In this document: in pieces, positions 1-5,382 of the stretch
Layout of the letters: each line of letters opens with the position of its first letter
Position numbering within the stretch: position 1 is the first letter of the stretch
Assembly (NCBI GenBank): GCA_023387735.1
Contig: JAEWHP010000047.1
Span: 1-5,382 of the forward strand
Length of the DNA: 5,382 nt
Direction of reading: 5' to 3'
Source of the DNA: Pseudomonadota bacterium
GTDB lineage: Bacteria > Pseudomonadota > Alphaproteobacteria > Rhizobiales > Xanthobacteraceae
Notes under the pieces: model-generated
Seen by the model: only the letters and a program-made list of their open reading frames with translations
Told to the model about the DNA's origin: nothing
The model's database searches: none
Made by a program: the position numbers and the translations under genes

Positions 1-7
1 GTGTTAC

Positions 8-13
8 GGAAGG
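8..13 (+). promoter_or_regulatory. Ribosome binding site of guaB2
   Basis: GGAAGG lies 8 bases before the ATG at 22, an ideal Shine-Dalgarno distance. This decides the start: the in-frame GTG at position 1 lies upstream of this site, so the site would fall inside the coding sequence and could not serve it. Confidence 0.8.
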
Positions 14-21
14 CTCATTAC

Positions 22-1581
<1,560 letters not shown>

Positions 1582-1600
1582 GGTTGCACGGGCCTACACA

Positions 1601-1606
1601 GGGGAG
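1601..1606 (+). promoter_or_regulatory. Ribosome binding site of guaB3
   Basis: GGGGAG ends 6 bases before the ATG at 1613. It favours that start over the in-frame ATG at 1622, which would be 15 bases away. No terminator-like hairpin is visible in the 31-base guaB2-guaB3 gap, so the two genes probably share a transcript. Confidence 0.75.
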
Positions 1607-1612
1607 CTGAAC

Positions 1613-2761
1613 ATGCGTGAGATGGTGGAGATCGGCATGGGCCGGACCGCCCGCCGCACCTATGAACTCGACGACATCAACATCGTGCCGTCCCGGCGCA
1701 CCCGTTCGTCGAAGGATGTCTCGACGGCGTGGCAGCTCGATGCGTACCGGTTCGAGATCCCGGTGGTGGCGCACCCCACCGATGCGCTGGTGTCGGTGGA
1801 GTTCGCGATCGAGATGGGCCGCAGCGGTGGCCTCGGTGTGCTCAACGGCGAGGGGCTGATCGGCAGGCACGGCGATGTCGCCGACAAGATCGCCCAGGTC
1901 ATCGAGGTCGCCGAAAAGGATCCGGACCCGGCGGCGGCGACCCGACTGCTGCAGAAGTTGCACTCCGCGCCAATCGATCTCGATCTGCTCGGGGCTGCGG
2001 TGGCGCGCATCCGGGAAGCCGGGGTGACCACCGCGGTGCGGGTCAGCCCGCAGAACGCGCAGGCGCTGACGCCGACCCTGGTGGCCGCGGGCATCGACCT
2101 GCTCGTCATCCAGGGCACCATCATCTCCGCCGAACGCGTGGCCAAGGGCAGCGACGAGACCGGCGAGCCGCTGAACTTGAAGACCTTCATCTCCGAGCTG
2201 GACGTGCCGGTGGTGGCCGGCGGTGTGCTCGACCACCGCACCGCGCTGCACCTGATGCGCACCGGCGCCGCAGGCGTCATCGTCGGATACGGCTCCACCG
2301 CCGGGGTCACCACGTCCGACGAGGTGCTGGGCATCAGCGTCCCGATGGCCACCGCGATCGCCGACGCCGCCGCCGCCCGCCGCGAGTACCTCGACGAGAC
2401 GGGCGGGCGCTACGTGCACGTGCTCGCCGACGGCGACATCCACACCTCCGGCGACCTGGCCAAGGCGATCGCGTGCGGCGCCGACGCCGTCGTGCTCGGC
2501 ACCCCGCTGGCCGTGGCGGCCGAAGCACTCGGCGGAGGTTGGTTCTGGCCGTCCGCCGCCGCGCACCCGTCGCTGCCGCGCGGTGCGCTGCTTCAGGTGG
2601 CCGACAAGGACCGGCCGTCGCTGGAGCAGGTGCTCAACGGCCCGTCCGACGACCCGTTCGGCTCGCTGAACCTCGTCGGTGGCCTGGCCCGCTCGATGGC
2701 CAAGGCCGGCTACTGCGACCTCAAGGAGTTCCAGAAGGTCGGGCTCACCGTCGGGAGCTAG
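1613..2761 (+). CDS. guaB3: GuaB3 family IMP dehydrogenase-related protein
   Basis: This is a 382-residue paralogue of GuaB2 without CBS domains, matching the actinobacterial GuaB3 family end to end. The N-terminus (RTYELDDINIVPSRRTR) aligns with the start of the IMPDH barrel, and later VHVLADGDIHTSGD and AVVLGTPLA align with the IMP phosphate-binding strands. Aligning VGYGSTAGVTTSDEV with the GuaB2 loop VGVGPGSICTTRVV puts Val232 where the catalytic Cys should be. ADGG becomes Asp273-Gly274-Asp275, and no DRYF flap motif is present. M. tuberculosis GuaB3 has the same loop as far as I remember, and IMPDH activity was reported only for GuaB2 there, while a cyanobacterial GuaB3 was reported active. 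The role is therefore unsettled: a partner or regulator of GuaB2, or an altered enzyme. The ATG at 1613 is preferred from its GGGGAG site; the ATG at 1622 would give the shorter start seen in M. tuberculosis. The gene converges directly on the minus-strand tetR with no spacer. About four extra residues appear near 178-184. Confidence 0.95.
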   Translation: MREMVEIGMGRTARRTYELDDINIVPSRRTRSSKDVSTAWQLDAYRFEIPVVAHPTDALVSVEFAIEMGRSGGLGVLNGEGLIGRHGDVADKIAQVIEVAEKDPDPAAATRLLQKLHSAPIDLDLLGAAVARIREAGVTTAVRVSPQNAQALTPTLVAAGIDLLVIQGTIISAERVAKGSDETGEPLNLKTFISELDVPVVAGGVLDHRTALHLMRTGAAGVIVGYGSTAGVTTSDEVLGISVPMATAIADAAAARREYLDETGGRYVHVLADGDIHTSGDLAKAIACGADAVVLGTPLAVAAEALGGGWFWPSAAAHPSLPRGALLQVADKDRPSLEQVLNGPSDDPFGSLNLVGGLARSMAKAGYCDLKEFQKVGLTVGS

Positions 2762-3385
2762 GCCGGGCGGCGACCGCTTCTGCATGCTGCGCAGGGTCCG
2801 GAACAGGTAGTCGTCGAGCAGCATCGCGCGACCGGTGGATTCGTCGGTGGTGATCAACAGCGCGTACAGACCCAGCAGAAAATAGATCGCGCTGTTCATC
2901 GGCGTCACGTCGGCGGCGGTCTCGCCGCGCTGCCGGGCGTTCTCGATCTGGTCGGCCACCAGCACCACCAGCGGGTGGTCGTCGCCGTGCTCGGCGGGCG
3001 GGCGAGTCGGCGAGAAGTGCAGCGCGAGGAAGTCCTTGAACAGCAGCATGCCCAGCCGGCGTTCCAGCGCCGCCACCAGGTCGGCCGCCTCGCGCAGCAC
3101 CGCTGCCAGGTCGTCGTGCGTCTTGGTGAACGTCGCGAACCGCTTGGCCATGCGGTCCTCCTCGCGGCGCTCGAGCTCGAGCAGCACGTGTTCCTTGGTG
3201 GGGAAGTGGAAGAAGAAGGTGCCGTGGGCGACCCCGGCCGCGGCGACGATCGCACCGACGTCGGCCTCGTCCTTGCCCGCGCGCTTGAACTCGGCGATGG
3301 CCGCGCCCAGCAGCCGCTCCCTGGTCTGCAGGCGCTTCGCTTCGCGCGCGGTGATGCCCGAACCGGCCCGAGTGGTCACAGCCAC
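2762..3385 (-). CDS. TetR/AcrR-family regulator, no stop at its expected end
   Basis: This is a DNA-binding repressor-type protein. The first about 204 residues form a complete TetR: N-terminal helices (TAREAKRLQTRERLLGAAI, 22-30 being helix 1), a helix-turn-helix at about 43-70 with the hallmark GTFFFHFPTKEHVL, then a helical ligand-binding domain (about 80-204) ending DDYLFRTLRSMQKRS. Typical members have 190-220 residues. The range given covers residues 1-208. Residue 209 is Leu (CTA), read antisense over the TAG stop of guaB3, and the frame stays open to a TGA at 1541-1543 (614 residues). A one-base frame change would expose a TAG at 2760-2758. The start is GTG at 3385, but GTG at 3379 has the better-spaced AGGG (9 bases) and may be the true start. 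The gene is divergent from choD across an intergenic region rich in inverted repeats, so it is a likely local regulator of choD and of itself. The ligand is unknown; a lipid, sterol or acyl-CoA would fit the neighbour. Confidence 0.8.
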
Positions 3386-3415
3386 CGACCCTATCGCCTG
3401 CCGAAGTTAGGGTCG
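3386..3415. promoter_or_regulatory. Perfect 8-bp inverted repeat, candidate operator upstream of tetR
   Basis: The arms CGACCCTA (3386-3393) and TAGGGTCG (3408-3415) are perfect reverse complements separated by 14 bases. The repeat lies directly before the tetR start and overlaps a possible tetR -10 element at 3404-3409. That position would suit autoregulation by TetR, but the 14-base spacer is long for one TetR dimer, and a second regulator is possible. Function is inferred. Confidence 0.5.
3404..3409 (-). promoter_or_regulatory. Possible -10 element of tetR
   Basis: On the minus strand this reads TAACTT, matching the mycobacterial TANNNT pattern. It would start transcription around 3396-3398, about 11-18 bases before the candidate GTG starts. 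No convincing -35 is visible. A short motif like this can arise by chance. Confidence 0.3.
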
Positions 3416-3423
3416 CCTCTCTA

Positions 3424-3436
3424 GCTGGTTACCAGC
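3424..3436. promoter_or_regulatory. Palindrome GCTGGT-T-ACCAGC in the tetR-choD gap
   Basis: This is a perfect 6-bp inverted repeat around one central T. It lies in the -35 and spacer part of the choD promoter, where a bound repressor would block RNA polymerase. It shares bases with the inverted repeat at 3429-3442. It is a candidate operator for the divergent TetR protein; binding is inferred. Confidence 0.5.
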
Positions 3437-3442
3437 CGGTAA
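3429..3442. promoter_or_regulatory. Inverted repeat TTACC-N4-GGTAA, candidate TetR operator
   Basis: The arms TTACC (3429-3433) and GGTAA (3438-3442) are perfect reverse complements with a 4-base centre. A 14-base dyad of this shape resembles operators of TetR proteins that control lipid genes. It ends 3 bases before the choD -10 element, a classical repressor position. Together with the 3424-3436 palindrome it makes a near-direct repeat (AGCTGGTTA at 3423, AGCCGGTAA at 3434) with an 11-base period, so two dimers might bind on the same DNA face. Confidence 0.55.
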
Positions 3443-3445
3443 GTT

Positions 3446-3451
3446 CATAAT
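3446..3451 (+). promoter_or_regulatory. -10 element of choD, predicted leaderless promoter
   Basis: CATAAT matches TATAAT at five of six bases and stands out in GC-rich surroundings. The next six bases (3452-3457) place the likely transcription start at A3458, the first base of the choD ATG. No well-placed Shine-Dalgarno sequence precedes that ATG, which agrees with a leaderless message, common in mycobacteria. The -35 region has no clear consensus and is occupied by inverted repeats. Confidence 0.6.
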
Positions 3452-3457
3452 GTGCCG

Positions 3458-5194
3458 ATGAAGCCTGACTACGACGTGCTGATCATCGGCTCGGGGTTCG
3501 GCGGCAGCGTCAGCGCGCTGCGCCTGACCGAGAAGGGCTACCGCGTCGGGGTACTGGAGGCGGGCCGCCGCTACGCCGACGAGGAGTTCGCCAAGACCTC
3601 GTGGAACCTGCGCAAATTCCTGTGGGCGCCGCAGTTCGGCATGTACGGCATCCAGCGGATCCACCTGCTGCGCAACGTGATGATCCTGGCAGGCGCCGGG
3701 GTGGGCGGCGGCTCCCTGAACTACGCGAACACGCTGTACGTGCCGCCGGAGCCGTTCTTCAACGACCCGCAGTGGAAGGACATCACCGACTGGCGGGCCG
3801 AACTGATGCCGCACTACGACCAGGCCCAGCGGATGCTCGGGGTGGTGACCAACCCGACGTTCACCGACGCCGACCGCGTCATGAAAGAGGTCGCCGAGGA
3901 CATGGGCGTCGGCGACACCTTCGTGCCGACACCGGTCGGGGTGTTCTTCGGCACCGGCAACGACAAGACCCCGGGCAAGACCGTGCCCGACCCGTACTTC
4001 GGCGGGGTGGGACCGGCGCGCACCGGCTGCATCGAGTGCGGGTCCTGCATGACCGGCTGCCGGTACGGCGCCAAGAACACGCTGCTGAAGAACTACCTGG
4101 GGCTGGCGGAGAAGGCGGGCGCGCACGTGCACCCGATGACCACGGTCACCGGATTCGAGCAACGTCCGGACGGGCTGTGGGAGGTGCGCACCGCGCGCAC
4201 CGGCGCCAAGCTGCGCAAGCGGGCCAGGACGTTCACCGCCGAGCACGTGATCCTGGCCGCGGGCACCTACGGCACGCAGAAGCTGCTGTTCAAGATGCGC
4301 GACCAGGGCAAGCTGCCGAAGCTCTCCGACAAGCTGGGCGTGCTGACCCGTACCAACTCCGAGTCGATCGTCGGCGCCGGGCGGCTCAAGGTCGGCGACG
4401 ACCTCGACCTCACCCACGGTGTCGCGATCACGTCGTCGATCCATCCGACACCCGACACCCACGTCGAACCGGTGCGGTATGGCAAGGGCTCCAACGCGAT
4501 GGGGCTGCTGCAGACGCTGATGACCGACGGCACCGGGCCGGAGGGCACCGATGTGCCGCGGTGGCGGCAGCTGGTCGAGACCGCGCGTCAGGATCCCCGG
4601 GGCACGCTGCGGCTGCTCAACGCGCGACGGTGGAGCGAACGCACGATGATCGCGCTGGTCATGCAGCACCTGGACAACTCGATCACCACCTACACCCGCA
4701 AGACGAAATTCGGGTTCCGCATCCTCGACAGCAAGCAGGGCCACGGCGAACCCAACCCGAGCTGGATCCCGGCGGGCAACGAGGTGACCCGGCGGATCGC
4801 CGAGAAGATCGACGGCGTGGCCGGTGGCACCTGGGGCGAGCTGTTCAACATCCCGCTGACCGCCCACTTCCTCGGCGGCGCGGCGATCGGCGACAGCCCC
4901 GAGCGCGGGGTCATCGACCCGTACCACCGGGTGTACGGCTACCCGACGCTGTCGGTGGCCGACGGCGCGGCGATCTCGGCGAACCTCGGTGTGAACCCGT
5001 CGTTGTCGATCACCGCCCAGGCCGAGCGGGCCGCGTCGCTGTGGCCGAACAAGGGTGAACAGGATCAGCGGCCGGCGCAGGGGCAGCCCTACCGCCGGCT
5101 GTCGGCGATCGAGCCGAAGAACCCCGTGGTGCCCGCCGACGCGCCGGCTGCGCTGCGCCGCATCCCGATCGAACCGGTCAGCTCCACGGGTTAG
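3458..5194 (+). CDS. choD: GMC-family FAD oxidoreductase, putative cholesterol oxidase ChoD
   Basis: This is a 578-residue flavoprotein, the same length as remembered M. tuberculosis ChoD and very similar throughout. The family oxidises a 3-beta-hydroxysteroid, classically to the 3-keto-4-ene; for mycobacterial ChoD the true substrate is debated because another enzyme (a 3-beta-hydroxysteroid dehydrogenase) handles most cholesterol. The FAD-binding motif GSGFGG begins at Gly11 (Gly11, 13, 16) with Glu34 in VLEAG for the ribose. A GMC-type loop GAGVGGGSLNYAN spans about 79-91. Near the C-terminus, His470 in TAHFLGG and Asn513 in GVNPSLSI match the GMC catalytic pair. Cys191, 194, 197 and 201 form CxxCxxCxxxC, a ferredoxin-like pattern unusual in GMC enzymes but also present in remembered M. 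tuberculosis ChoD. No signal peptide is visible, so it is probably cytosolic. The start at ATG 3458 fits ChoD (MKPDYDVL) and the leaderless promoter; an in-frame GTG at 3452 abuts the -10 and is unlikely. It is divergent from tetR, its probable regulator. Confidence 0.95.
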   Translation: MKPDYDVLIIGSGFGGSVSALRLTEKGYRVGVLEAGRRYADEEFAKTSWNLRKFLWAPQFGMYGIQRIHLLRNVMILAGAGVGGGSLNYANTLYVPPEPFFNDPQWKDITDWRAELMPHYDQAQRMLGVVTNPTFTDADRVMKEVAEDMGVGDTFVPTPVGVFFGTGNDKTPGKTVPDPYFGGVGPARTGCIECGSCMTGCRYGAKNTLLKNYLGLAEKAGAHVHPMTTVTGFEQRPDGLWEVRTARTGAKLRKRARTFTAEHVILAAGTYGTQKLLFKMRDQGKLPKLSDKLGVLTRTNSESIVGAGRLKVGDDLDLTHGVAITSSIHPTPDTHVEPVRYGKGSNAMGLLQTLMTDGTGPEGTDVPRWRQLVETARQDPRGTLRLLNARRWSERTMIALVMQHLDNSITTYTRKTKFGFRILDSKQGHGEPNPSWIPAGNEVTRRIAEKIDGVAGGTWGELFNIPLTAHFLGGAAIGDSPERGVIDPYHRVYGYPTLSVADGAAISANLGVNPSLSITAQAERAASLWPNKGEQDQRPAQGQPYRRLSAIEPKNPVVPADAPAALRRIPIEPVSSTG

Positions 5195-5197
5195 ATC

Positions 5198-5206
5198 TGT
5201 TAGCTT
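5198..5206 (+). promoter_or_regulatory. Extended -10 element of the lipoprotein gene
   Basis: TAGCTT (5201-5206, TANNNT type) is preceded by TGT, forming an extended TGN -10. Six bases later comes A5213, the first base of the predicted ATG, so a leaderless start is expected. No Shine-Dalgarno site at normal distance exists; the GGGG run touches the ATG directly. The element lies in the 18-base gap after the choD stop. Confidence 0.4.
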
Positions 5207-5212
5207 CCGGGG

Positions 5213-5382
5213 ATGACGCGCCTCCTCAGAAGCTCACTGGCAGTTGCGGTTGCAGCCGGCGTGGCCTTGGCGTCCGGCGTTGCCTGCGGCTCCACGGAGC
5301 CGACGAGCCCGTCGGCGTCGACTGCTGCGTCGATCCCGGCAGAGCCGAACTTCACCTGCCGCGGCCACGACGGGACGCGCAC
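5213..5382 (+). CDS. Putative secreted lipoprotein, 3' end beyond the window
   Basis: The first 56 residues are visible, and the frame is open to the window end. The N-terminus is a lipoprotein signal peptide: a charged n-region with Arg3 and Arg6, a hydrophobic Ala/Val/Leu stretch (about 9-20), and the lipobox-like SGVAC with Cys25 as the acylation site. Gly at -3 is less usual than Leu but allowed. A Ser/Thr/Pro/Ala-rich linker (27-47) follows, typical of mycobacterial envelope lipoproteins, then NFTCRGHDGTR with a second Cys. The mature domain is not in view, so I cannot name a function. The gene starts 18 bases after choD on the same strand but appears to have its own promoter. The absence of a Shine-Dalgarno site makes the start depend on leaderless initiation. 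A minus-strand frame over the same bases has no comparable features. Confidence 0.75.
   Translation, partial: MTRLLRSSLAVAVAAGVALASGVACGSTEPTSPSASTAASIPAEPNFTCRGHDGTR

Noticed and set aside
1..21. GTG at position 1 as the guaB2 start
   Set aside because: The extra seven residues are not in remembered relatives, and the ribosome binding site at 8-13 points to ATG 22. Sequence upstream of the window could still change this.
1729..2853. Arg-rich plus-strand frame overlapping guaB3 in another frame
   Set aside because: Its extreme Arg/Gly/Pro content is typical of a shifted frame in GC-rich DNA; guaB3 explains the region.
2975..3424. Plus-strand frames of 149 and 124 residues across tetR
   Set aside because: They are antisense to the clear TetR domain and have no family features.
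3386..3457. KstR-type cholesterol regulon box upstream of choD
   Set aside because: The TNNAACNNGTTNNA pattern needs AAC, which does not occur on the plus strand of this gap.
3407..4927. 506-residue minus-strand open frame over choD
   Set aside because: It is antisense to ChoD, with shadow-type composition, no recognised domain and no ribosome binding site linked to it.
5195..5212. Terminator after choD
   Set aside because: The 18-base gap holds no stem-loop; AGATCT is only a short restriction-site-like palindrome.

Overview
The window looks like chromosomal DNA from a fast-growing mycobacterium (Mycolicibacterium-type) or a close relative. It is very GC-rich, codon third positions are almost always G or C, and the guaB2-guaB3-choD gene content is typical of mycobacteria. 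By memory, the proteins match Mycobacterium smegmatis and M. tuberculosis GuaB2, GuaB3 and ChoD along their whole lengths. The genus is inferred, not proven.

Left part (1-2761): two plus-strand genes, 31 bases apart and each with a good ribosome binding site. GuaB2 is the CBS-domain IMP dehydrogenase that commits IMP to guanine nucleotide synthesis. GuaB3 is its shorter paralogue without CBS domains, and it lacks the catalytic cysteine and the flap Arg-Tyr pair at the aligned positions. They probably form one transcript.

Middle (2762-3457): a minus-strand TetR-family regulator converges tail to tail on guaB3. No stop codon occurs where the TetR fold ends, and its frame stays open through the whole antisense strand of guaB3 to 1541. 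There is no gap between the two 3' ends. Upstream of tetR, a short intergenic region (3386-3457) shared with the divergent choD gene is packed with inverted repeats. These are plausible operators for the regulator.

Right part (3458-5382): choD encodes a 578-residue GMC-type FAD oxidoreductase annotated in relatives as cholesterol oxidase. It carries an unusual CxxCxxCxxxC cysteine cluster. Its -10 element sits so that transcription would begin at the A of the ATG, predicting a leaderless mRNA. Just after choD is the start of a putative lipoprotein gene, cut by the window end, whose promoter has the same leaderless geometry.

Functionally there are two units: guanine nucleotide synthesis (guaB2-guaB3), and a divergent regulator/sterol-oxidoreductase pair (tetR/choD) followed by a cell-envelope lipoprotein. 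I see no RNA gene, insertion sequence, CRISPR array or phage feature. No wholly new system is evident. The best leads are the stop-less tetR and the operator cluster between tetR and choD.
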